This document shows positions 1-4,708 of a stretch of DNA of 5,418 nucleotides, one piece after another (positions within the stretch are counted from its first letter, which is position 1; every line of letters starts with the position of its first letter). Below the pieces are notes generated by a model. It had not been told where the DNA came from and did not search any database. It saw only the letters and a list, made by a program, of their open reading frames with translations. The DNA is from PALSA-1004 sp046715035 (lineage in GTDB: Bacteria; Pseudomonadota; Gammaproteobacteria; Burkholderiales; SG8-41). Both the position numbers and the translations under genes were made by a program. The stretch lies in NCBI GenBank assembly GCA_046715035.1, contig JBKJZR010000121.1, forward strand, positions 1-5,418, read 5' to 3'.

Positions 1-200
1 CACAGAGCCCAGTGCCCCTTAAGGTCGCCCTTGAGTGCATGAAGCTTCCAACCGGGTGCATCCATATCGGTCGCTTTCGTCACGTCATCCAGGCGCGACA
101 ACATCAATCGCAGGCGCTGCTCATGCTTGGCCTGAATGCCGGCCCTGGAGCCTCTCTCGAAAAACCGCTGCAGCCCCTTGTGCCGGAAACTCTTTATCAT
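1..200 (-). CDS. higB: HigB-type RelE/ParE-superfamily toxin, partial (C-terminus outside window)
   Basis: Read on the minus strand from the ATG at 200-198, an uninterrupted frame runs off the left edge and gives 66 complete residues. It starts MIKSFRHKGLQRFFERGSR, followed by AGIQAKHEQRLRLML and later DMDAPGWKLHALKGDLKGHW. These are the hallmark segments of the HigB family (host-inhibition toxin of type II toxin-antitoxin systems): the N-terminal SFRHKGLxxFFExGSxAGI block and the PGxxLHxLKGDxKGxW block. Full-length members are about 92 residues, so roughly the last quarter is missing, including the usual end of the RNase fold. HigB toxins are ribosome-dependent mRNA endonucleases. In this order (toxin first) the HigA antitoxin should follow immediately, to the left of the window. 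The gene lies 58 bases downstream of the LysR gene on the same strand but has its own likely promoter. No Shine-Dalgarno sequence precedes the ATG. Recognition is from family motifs read by eye; the antitoxin is not visible. Confidence 0.88.
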   Translation of the reverse strand, partial: MIKSFRHKGLQRFFERGSRAGIQAKHEQRLRLMLSRLDDVTKATDMDAPGWKLHALKGDLKGHWAL

Positions 201-205
201 GAGCC

Positions 206-234
206 ACTGTAGCATGTAACGCTACGCTTTACAA
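206..234 (-). promoter_or_regulatory. Likely higB promoter with overlapping inverted repeat (candidate HigA operator)
   Basis: On the minus strand a -35 like TTGTAA (234-229) and a -10 like TACAGT (211-206) are separated by exactly 17 bases. An inverted repeat, GTAGC at 209-213 and GCTAC at 221-225 with a 7-base centre, covers most of the spacer and half of the -10. That is where an autorepressing antitoxin such as HigA would bind. The -10 ends only five bases before the ATG, so transcription should start at or next to the start codon. The promoter call is by consensus match (4 of 6 at each box); the operator role is inferred. Confidence 0.55.
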
Positions 235-258
235 ACGACCGGTCTCGAGCGACACATC

Positions 259-1173
259 CTATTGTTTCGCCTCTCTGCATTCGGCCAACACCGATTCGCG
301 GATAATCTGCGCGAGGCGCAGCGTGCCCGGTCCGGCGCTGTCGCGGTCAGCATAGATCAGATACAGCTCCACATAACGCTCGCCGCCTTCACGCAGCGGC
401 AGCGGCTTCAGCGTGCCTGCGTCGAGCTCGTCACGGATCTTGTATTCCGGCAACCACGCGTAGCCGTGGCCCGATCGCGCGGCGATGATGGAGGTGGACA
501 TATTGCTCACCGTCCAGCGCTGCGCCGCTTCCACGTTCGCGCGTGCGCTGCGATCGTGGCCGGTCTCGCGCACAACCAACTGGCGGTGCGCGCGCAGATC
601 CTTGAGCGTGACCTTGCGCTCGAGCTGGTGCAGCGGATGCCGCGGACTCGCTGCCAGCACCAGCCGCAGCCGGATCAGCGGATCTCCGGCAAAGCCGGCC
701 GGCACCGTACCCGCAATCGCGAGGTCCACCCTCCCCTCGAGCAGCGCCTCCTGAGTGCCGCTGATCACCGACTCGACGAGCTCGATGCGCGTGTCGGGCG
801 CTTCCGCGCCGAAGCGGGCCAGGCAGTCGAGGATGAGCCAGGTCGGAAACAGCACCTCCACCGCCAGGCGGATCTCCGGCTCCCAGCCCGCGGACAGCGA
901 GCGCGCCGTTTTCTCCAGTCCGCCGGCCTCTTCAAGCAGCGACTGCGCCCGCCGGTACAACAGCTGGCCCGTCGGGGTGAGGACCGCCCTGCGCCCTTTG
1001 ATCTCGAACGCCTTCACCCCGAGCACTGCTTCGAGCTTCTGCACCGCATAGGTAACAGCGGACTGGCTTTTGTGCATCGCATCGGCCGCCTGCGCGTAGC
1101 CGCCCGCGTCCACGACCGCGAGCAGGGCGCGCCATTGTTCGAGCGAGATGTGGGGTGTGATCGACTCAGACAT
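259..1173 (-). CDS. LysR-family transcriptional regulator
   Basis: This 304-residue protein has the usual LysR-type length and plan. Residues about 11-70 form the N-terminal winged helix-turn-helix: LEQWRALLAVVDAGGYAQAA, then the recognition helix around KSQSAVTYAVQKLE (35-48), and the wing ending TPTGQLLYRRA (66-76). A linker helix follows to about residue 92, and from about 98 to 298 comes the periplasmic-binding-protein-like effector domain. LysR proteins are cytoplasmic tetramers that bind T-N11-A boxes and commonly control a divergently transcribed neighbour. Here the neighbour is the AzoR-type reductase gene, whose ATG lies 100 bases away, so it is the natural target; the inducer cannot be read from sequence. 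The ATG at 1173-1171 fits family starts, but no clear Shine-Dalgarno precedes it (upstream sequence is TTAACTGATTA). The stop codon is TAG at 261-259. The specific orthologue is not recognised. Confidence 0.93.
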   Translation of the reverse strand: MSESITPHISLEQWRALLAVVDAGGYAQAADAMHKSQSAVTYAVQKLEAVLGVKAFEIKGRRAVLTPTGQLLYRRAQSLLEEAGGLEKTARSLSAGWEPEIRLAVEVLFPTWLILDCLARFGAEAPDTRIELVESVISGTQEALLEGRVDLAIAGTVPAGFAGDPLIRLRLVLAASPRHPLHQLERKVTLKDLRAHRQLVVRETGHDRSARANVEAAQRWTVSNMSTSIIAARSGHGYAWLPEYKIRDELDAGTLKPLPLREGGERYVELYLIYADRDSAGPGTLRLAQIIRESVLAECREAKQ

Positions 1174-1273
1174 TAATCAGTTAAATAGATAATAACAAGC
1201 TAAATATTGAGCTATTTTATCGAATTGGTAAATGCTCAAATGACGCTGTCGTTCAACTCTCGAGGAGACGTCA
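1174..1273. promoter_or_regulatory. Divergent LysR/azoreductase control region with candidate LysR box
   Basis: This 100-base gap is strikingly AT-rich at 1176-1240 compared with its GC-rich neighbours. It contains TTTA (1216-1219), nine bases, then TAAA (1229-1232), a dyad that includes T1218-N11-A1230, the core LysR-type binding pattern. A wider inverted repeat, TTGAGC (1207-1212) with GCTCAA (1234-1239), is nearly concentric with it. On the azoreductase side a strong ribosome-binding site GAGGAG (1262-1267) sits six bases before the ATG at 1274. No convincing -35/-10 pair could be fixed for either gene. Site assignment is pattern-based. Confidence 0.55.
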
Positions 1274-1909
1274 ATGAGCAAGCACCTGCTGCAAGTGAAT
1301 GCCAGCCTGTTTTCCGATGCCGGGCAGTCGACCGTGCTCGCCAACGAATTCGTCGCCGGTTGGCGCGCCCGCAATCCCGGCGCGACGGTGACCGTGCGCG
1401 ATCTCGCGCGCGACCCCGTACCGCACCTGACCGCCGAGGTATTCCAGGCATTCCTGACCAAGCCCGAAGACCGCAATGCCGAGCAGCGCGCGGAGGCCGG
1501 TTATTCGGATGCGCTGATCGATGAATTGAAACGCGCGGATGTCATCGTGCTGGGCGTGCCGATGTACAACTTCGACGTGCCGTCAACGCTCAAAGCATAC
1601 TTCGACCACGTTGCACGCGCTGGCTCCACGTTCCGCTACACGGCGCAGGGCTCCGTCGGTCTGCTGACGGGCAAGAAAGGGTATGTCTTCGCGTCGCGCG
1701 GCGGCTTCTATGCGGGCAAGCCGGCCGACACCCAGAGCGCTTATCTGCGCACGTTTCTCGGTTTTCTCGGGATTACCGACATCGAGATCGTCTATGCGGA
1801 GGGGCTCGCCATCAGCGACGCCGACAAGCAGACCGCGTTGACGCAGGCGAAAAAAGCGATCGTGCGGCTGCACGCAGCCTTAGACGCGCGGATACCGCTT
1901 GCGGCATGA
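1274..1909 (+). CDS. azoR: FMN-dependent NADH-azoreductase / quinone reductase (AzoR family)
   Basis: This 211-residue flavodoxin-fold protein has close similarity in layout to E. coli AzoR (about 200 residues). AzoR enzymes are cytosolic homodimers that use NAD(P)H and FMN for two-electron reduction of azo dyes and quinones; the physiological role is usually seen as quinone detoxification. Visible signatures are the N-terminal strand and phosphate-binding loop (NASLFSDAGQST, 9-20), the TVRDLARDPVPHL block (40-52), the flavin-contacting PMYNF at 96-100 followed by STLKAYFDHVARAGSTFRYT (104-123), the second flavin loop SRGG at 141-144, and TFLGFLGITDIE (160-171). The start is supported by GAGGAG six bases upstream. 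It is divergent from the LysR gene and 133 bases upstream of the pirin gene on the same strand, so it is probably regulated by the former and may be cotranscribed with the latter. Substrate preference cannot be told from sequence. Confidence 0.93.
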   Translation: MSKHLLQVNASLFSDAGQSTVLANEFVAGWRARNPGATVTVRDLARDPVPHLTAEVFQAFLTKPEDRNAEQRAEAGYSDALIDELKRADVIVLGVPMYNFDVPSTLKAYFDHVARAGSTFRYTAQGSVGLLTGKKGYVFASRGGFYAGKPADTQSAYLRTFLGFLGITDIEIVYAEGLAISDADKQTALTQAKKAIVRLHAALDARIPLAA

Positions 1910-1966
1910 GCGATCATCTTGCGATTTGCGTAAGCAGCCCGCACATAAGACACTGAATTTGCAGTC

Positions 1967-2023
1967 GTAGCGCTGGCGCCCTCGCCTGCAATCACTTCAC
2001 AGCAGGCGGGGCGCCTACGCTAC
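1967..2023. repeat. REP-like palindrome, copy 1
   Basis: A long imperfect hairpin between the azoreductase and pirin genes. Outer arms GTAGCG (1967-1972) and CGCTAC (2018-2023) pair, then GGCGCC (1975-1980) with GGCGCC (2010-2015), then CGCCTGC (1983-1989) with GCAGGCG (2002-2008), around a 12-base loop (1990-2001). Both arms recur, in the same orientation, at 3063-3137 on the other side of the pirin gene. This is the structure of REP/BIME-type intergenic repeats. It may also act as a transcription or mRNA-stability barrier after the azoreductase gene. It ends 19 bases before the pirin ATG and just upstream of the pirin ribosome-binding site. Confidence 0.8.
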
Positions 2024-2042
2024 TTTTCCAGGAGTTCGAGCC

Positions 2043-2915
2043 ATGAAAAAGCTTTCGTTTGTCCAACGCAACAATCAGCGTCACTGGGTGGGCGACGGAT
2101 TTCCCGTGCGCAGCATTTTTTCTTACCACGACCGCGCAGCCGAGCTGTCGCCGTTCCTGCTGCTGGATTACGCGGGGCCGGCGAATTTTCCCCCGACCAC
2201 CCAGCGCAAAGGGGTCGGCGAGCACCCGCACCGCGGCTTCGAGACCGTGACCATCGTGTATGAAGGCGAGGTCGAGCACCGCGATTCGTCGGGCGGAGGC
2301 GGCGTGATCGGTCCGGGCGACGTACAGTGGATGACTGCGGCCGGCGGCCTCGTACACGAGGAATACCACGGTGCCGGGTTTGCGCAGCGCGGCGGCGCGT
2401 TCGAGATGGTGCAGCTGTGGGTGAACCTGCCCGCCAGGGACAAAATGGCCGCGCCCGGCTATCAGGGCATCACGAGCGCCCAGATTCCGCGGGTCGAGCT
2501 GGCCAGCGGCGCCGGCGCCGTACGCGTGATCGCGGGCGACTACGACGCAACGCGGGGACCGGCGCATACTTTTACGCCGGTCAATCTCTGGGACGTACGG
2601 CTCAATGCGGGGAAACGCGCGACATTTTCAGTGCCCGCGGGTTATACCACCGCGCTGTTCGTCCTGCGTGGCGGCATCCGCCTGCCGGACGGCGAGCCGG
2701 TGGCGGAAGCCGAGGCGGCGGTGCTCGAGCGCGCGGGCGAAACCTTCGCCGTGGAAGCACTGGCAGACACGACACTACTGGTGCTGAATGGAGAGCCGCT
2801 CAACGAACCCGTGGTGGGTCACGGACCTTTTGTCATGAACACCCGCGCCGAGATCCAACAGGCGATCGTGGATTACCAGAACGGCAGGATGGGACAGATG
2901 GCCGAGGTGCGCTGA
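2043..2915 (+). CDS. Pirin family bicupin protein
   Basis: This 290-residue protein is typical in length for bacterial pirins. The N-terminal cupin (about 20-130) carries the signature GEHPHRGFETVTIVYEGEVEH (from G59), then GPGDVQWMTAAGGLVHEEYH. The four expected metal ligands are present as H61, H63, H105 and E107, corresponding to those of E. coli YhhW. The C-terminal pirin domain covers about 165-285 and ends with FVMNTRAEIQQAIVDYQNGR. Pirins bind Fe(II) or another metal; some have quercetin 2,3-dioxygenase activity and others act as redox-responsive cofactors, so the reaction here is not settled. The ATG at 2043 has AGGAG (2030-2034) eight bases upstream. It is on the same strand as the azoreductase gene. 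REP-like palindromes flank it on both sides. Quinone or flavonoid/electrophile handling with the azoreductase is an inference from neighbourhood. Confidence 0.93.
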   Translation: MKKLSFVQRNNQRHWVGDGFPVRSIFSYHDRAAELSPFLLLDYAGPANFPPTTQRKGVGEHPHRGFETVTIVYEGEVEHRDSSGGGGVIGPGDVQWMTAAGGLVHEEYHGAGFAQRGGAFEMVQLWVNLPARDKMAAPGYQGITSAQIPRVELASGAGAVRVIAGDYDATRGPAHTFTPVNLWDVRLNAGKRATFSVPAGYTTALFVLRGGIRLPDGEPVAEAEAAVLERAGETFAVEALADTTLLVLNGEPLNEPVVGHGPFVMNTRAEIQQAIVDYQNGRMGQMAEVR

Positions 2916-2946
2916 TATCGCCGAATCAGCAGAGGGGCGTTTTTTT
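2911..2946 (+). terminator. Possible weak terminator after the pirin gene
   Basis: A run of seven T (2940-2946) follows a small stem, CGCC (2919-2922) with GGCG (2936-2939), that abuts the T run but has a 13-base loop. A competing perfect six-base stem, GCTGAT (2911-2916) with ATCAGC (2925-2930), overlaps the stop codon and ends nine bases before the T run. Neither is a strong canonical intrinsic terminator, but the T run directly after a coding region is suggestive. Confidence 0.35.
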
Positions 2947-3062
2947 AGATCAAGCGATCAATCTGCCCTCACCGTCCGCCCCACCGCTTACGAACGTCGT
3001 GCGTCGTTGACGAGCAGACTTAACATGCCAATGAGCAAACCGGTCTTGACACGGCGTTACCT

Positions 3063-3137
3063 GTAGCGCAGGCGCCTCGCCTGCCATCGTTCATCCGTGA
3101 TCAGCCACTGGAATGCCGGCGGGGTCGCCTGCGCTAC
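3063..3137. repeat. REP-like palindrome, copy 2
   Basis: A perfect 12-base inverted repeat, GTAGCGCAGGCG (3063-3074) with CGCCTGCGCTAC (3126-3137), continues inward as an imperfect stem (CGCC at 3078-3081 against GGCG at 3118-3121) to a loop of about 30 bases. The left arm matches copy 1 (1967-1989) apart from one substitution and one single-base gap. The right arm (3115-3137) matches 2002-2023 with two substitutions and one gap. The loops are unrelated and differ in length, so the arms are what is conserved. Same orientation as copy 1. Confidence 0.82.
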
Positions 3138-3162
3138 GATAGTGCTGCATGCGCTGACACCA

Positions 3163-3191
3163 TTTACATCCTCCCCGAAGAGATATATAGA
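3163..3191 (+). promoter_or_regulatory. Candidate housekeeping (sigma-70 type) promoter for the ECF sigma gene
   Basis: TTTACA (3163-3168, 5 of 6 to the -35 consensus) and TATAGA (3186-3191, 4 of 6 to the -10) are separated by 17 bases. Predicted start of transcription is near 3198, inside the tandem 10-mer, giving a leader of about 43 bases. No TGTCGA/CGAC pair of the kind seen downstream occurs here, so the sequence gives no sign of autoregulation. Only a weak GGGA (3228-3231) precedes the ATG. Confidence 0.45.
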
Positions 3192-3194
3192 CCT

Positions 3195-3214
3195 CATTTA
3201 AAACCATTTAAAAC
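3195..3214 (+). repeat. Perfect tandem 10-mer at the predicted sigma-gene transcription start
   Basis: CATTTAAAAC occurs twice back to back (3195-3204, 3205-3214), followed by CA. Each unit contains the palindrome TTTAAA. The 10-base period places the two units on about the same helical face, just downstream of the candidate -10, a position suited to an operator. A protein partner is not known. Confidence 0.75.
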
Positions 3215-3240
3215 CAACTGCGTTACCGGGACCTTACCTG

Positions 3241-4485
3241 ATGGACGACGCAGCCAAAAACACGCGTGAGGTCGTGGACGACGTTTACCGTTGCGAGTCG
3301 CGCCGGATTTTCGCCACCCTCATCCGCCTGCTCGGCGATTTCGACCTCGCGGAGGAGGCGCTGCATGACGCCTTCCGCGCAGCACTCGAGCAGTGGCCGC
3401 GGGAAGGCGTGCCGGCCAACCCCCGGGCGTGGCTCGTATCGGCCGGCCGCTTCAAGGCCATCGACGGCATCCGGCGGCAAGCCCGCTTCGATGCGCTCGG
3501 CGAGGACGCCGACCAGATCGCGGGACCCGACGATCCGGCCGCGTGGGGCAGCGAGGCCATCGAGGACGACCGCCTGCGGCTGATCTTCACCTGCTGCCAC
3601 CCGGCACTGCCGCCGGACGCCCAGGTGGCGCTGACGTTGCGCGAGGTGTGCGGCCTCACGACCGAGGAAATCGCGCATGCCTTCCTGACCGCTGCGCCTA
3701 CCCTCGCGCAGCGCATCGTGCGCGCCAAGACCAAGATCCGCGACGCGGGCATTCCCTACCAGGTGCCGTCGCAAAACGAGCTGCCGGATCGGCTGGACAG
3801 CGTGCTGCGCGTGATCTACCTGGTCTTCAACGAGGGCTATTCCGCGTCGTCTGGGGCGTCGCTGACGCGGCACGATCTTTCGGCCGAGGCGATCCGCGTA
3901 GCGCGGCTGCTGGTCGAGCTGCTGCCGGAGCCCGAGGCGATGGGGTTGCTGGCGTTGATGCTGCTGCATGAATCGCGGCGCGCAGCGCGCACCTCGCCGG
4001 CGGGAGATCTGATCCTGCTGGACGAGCAGGACCGCGCGCGCTGGAACCGGGACCAGATCGCGGAGGGAACGGCGCTGGTCGAGCGCGCCCTGTCGCTGCG
4101 CCAGCCGGGGCCATACAGCCTGCAGGCAGCGATCGTGGCGATGCACGCGGAGGCACCCAGCGCCGCCGCGACCGACTGGGCCCAGATCGTCGCGCTGTAC
4201 GACGTCCTCGCGCAGGTCGAGCCTTCCCCCGTGGTCGACCTGAACCGCGCCGTGGCGGTGGCGATGCGCGACGGGCCGCTGGCGGGGCTGACGCTGGTCG
4301 ATGCGATCCTGGCGCGCGGGGATCTTTCGGAATACCGCCTCGCCCATGCGGCGCGTGCCGACCTATGCCGGCGGCTGGGAAAAACCGCGCCGGCGCGGGA
4401 ATCGTACCAACGCGCGCTCGCGCTCACGCGGCAGGAGCCCGAACGGCGTTTTCTCGAACGGAGGCTCGCCGAGCTGCCCGACTGA
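3241..4485 (+). CDS. ECF RNA polymerase sigma factor, ECF42 type with C-terminal extension
   Basis: At 414 residues this is about twice the size of a classical ECF sigma factor. Region 2 lies at about 10-85, with DLAEEALHDAF (35-45), ALEQWPREGVPANPRAWL (48-65) and the -10 binding region FKAIDGIRRQARF (71-83). Region 4 lies at about 110-170, with IFTCCHPALPPDAQVALTLR (115-134), the helix-turn-helix GLTTEEIAHAFLTAAPTLAQ (138-157) and RIVRAKTKIRDAGIPY (158-173). The extension (about 185-414) has the ECF42 motifs VIYLVFNEGYSAS (191-203), LMLLHESRR (239-247), GDLILLDEQDRARW (255-268), GPYSLQAAI (290-298) and DLNRAVAVAM (333-342), in a helical TPR-like region. In this group the extension, not a cognate anti-sigma factor, is thought to control activity; no anti-sigma gene is adjacent. 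The usual DGPF/YCII partner is absent in this window. Two matching candidate target promoters lie right after the gene. ATG 3241 fits the family N-terminus despite a weak ribosome-binding site. Confidence 0.93.
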   Translation: MDDAAKNTREVVDDVYRCESRRIFATLIRLLGDFDLAEEALHDAFRAALEQWPREGVPANPRAWLVSAGRFKAIDGIRRQARFDALGEDADQIAGPDDPAAWGSEAIEDDRLRLIFTCCHPALPPDAQVALTLREVCGLTTEEIAHAFLTAAPTLAQRIVRAKTKIRDAGIPYQVPSQNELPDRLDSVLRVIYLVFNEGYSASSGASLTRHDLSAEAIRVARLLVELLPEPEAMGLLALMLLHESRRAARTSPAGDLILLDEQDRARWNRDQIAEGTALVERALSLRQPGPYSLQAAIVAMHAEAPSAAATDWAQIVALYDVLAQVEPSPVVDLNRAVAVAMRDGPLAGLTLVDAILARGDLSEYRLAHAARADLCRRLGKTAPARESYQRALALTRQEPERRFLERRLAELPD

Positions 4486-4536
4486 AGCGGCCCGCTCCCC
4501 CGCCGCCACTGCACGCCGACGGCACGCAGTTCGCGT

Positions 4537-4566
4537 TGTCGATTCGGGACTGTACCGAACGACTAT
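4537..4566 (+). promoter_or_regulatory. ECF-type target promoter P1 upstream of the VOC gene
   Basis: TGTCGATTC begins at 4537 and CGACTAT at 4560, so TGTCGA (-35, 4537-4542) and CGAC (-10, 4560-4563) are 17 bases apart. From memory, TGTCGA with a CGAC/CGTC-like -10 is the reported ECF42 target signature. The site starts 51 bases after the sigma stop codon and points toward the VOC gene. Predicted transcription start is near 4571. The bases before it, GCAGTTCGCG (4526-4535), also resemble those before P2. Confidence 0.7.
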
Positions 4567-4590
4567 CCATCGAGCGGGGTGCAAAACGAG

Positions 4591-4604
4591 CCGCAAGTTT
4601 GCGG
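4591..4604. repeat. Short palindrome abutting the P2 -35 element
   Basis: CCGCAA (4591-4596) and TTGCGG (4599-4604) form a perfect six-base inverted repeat around GT, ending exactly where TGTCGA of P2 begins. It could be an operator for P2, or a small hairpin in RNA started at P1. Part of it (GCAAGTTTGCGG) also aligns with the sequence before P1, which is not palindromic, so the symmetry may be fortuitous. Confidence 0.5.
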
Positions 4605-4634
4605 TGTCGATTCTGCGTAACCCCATTCGACTAT
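4605..4634 (+). promoter_or_regulatory. ECF-type target promoter P2 upstream of the VOC gene
   Basis: This second copy of TGTCGATTC-N14-CGACTAT has TGTCGA at 4605-4610 and CGAC at 4628-4631, again with 17 bases between. It lies 68 bases downstream of P1. The nine bases at the -35 side and seven at the -10 side are identical to P1 while the 14-base spacer remainder differs, which argues for selection on the boxes. Predicted start is near 4639, giving a leader of about 70 bases to the VOC ATG. Confidence 0.72.
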
Positions 4635-4644
4635 GATAAAAGCA

Positions 4645-4675
4645 GGGTTCCGTCGGCCACATCCGCGCGGAACCC
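4645..4675 (+). promoter_or_regulatory. Strong hairpin in the VOC mRNA leader
   Basis: GGGTTCCG (4645-4652) pairs perfectly with CGGAACCC (4668-4675). The stem extends through a U-G pair (4653/4667) and CGG (4654-4656) with CCG (4663-4665), leaving one bulged base and the six-base loop CCACAT (4657-4662). It is not followed by a T run, so it is not a standard terminator. A second GAACCCG at 4681-4687 duplicates 4670-4676 and could compete for pairing with GGGTTC. It lies between P2 and the ribosome-binding site, so it would be in RNA from both promoters. It may affect mRNA stability or be a leader control element; function is unknown. Confidence 0.6.
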
Positions 4676-4708
4676 GTCTTGAACCCGCAGCCCAGCGGAG
4701 AAATGACG

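Larger units (their letters stand above)
2916..3240. other. Intergenic region between pirin and sigma genes, no gene seen
   Basis: These 325 bases hold, in order: a T run that may end pirin transcription, an unassigned stretch (about 2950-3060), the second REP-like palindrome (3063-3137), a housekeeping-type promoter candidate (3163-3191), a perfect tandem 10-mer (3195-3214), and a short leader to the sigma ATG. No credible coding frame or RNA gene was recognised. The last 60 bases are clearly more AT-rich than the flanking genes, as expected of a promoter. Confidence 0.7.

Noticed and set aside
12..212. Plus-strand 66-codon open frame at the left edge
   Set aside because: The minus strand of the same stretch encodes the unmistakable HigB N-terminus; the plus-strand frame is its shadow.
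209..225. Possible third, degenerate copy of the REP-like palindrome because of the shared GTAGC/GCTAC ends
   Set aside because: Only five bases are shared and the GC-rich inner arms are missing; it is better explained as an operator.
262..1176. Plus-strand open frame of 304 codons opposite the LysR gene
   Set aside because: No domain, arginine/histidine-rich composition, and exactly antisense to a clear LysR gene.
1992..2567. Minus-strand open frame of 191 codons over the pirin start
   Set aside because: Antisense to the pirin coding region and runs into the REP-like hairpin; no family features.
3046..3051. Perfect TTGACA -35 box
   Set aside because: No -10 like sequence occurs 16-18 bases downstream; that position falls in the GC-rich arm of the REP-like palindrome.
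3223..4347. Long open frame of 374 codons on the minus strand opposite the sigma gene
   Set aside because: It is very rich in R, G, Q and H, has no recognisable domain, and mirrors a well-supported sigma gene; typical antisense shadow in GC-rich coding DNA.
4679..4708. Upstream TTG start for the VOC protein giving 165 residues
   Set aside because: It would place the good GGAG site inside the coding region and add a non-conserved N-terminus; ATG 4709 has proper spacing.
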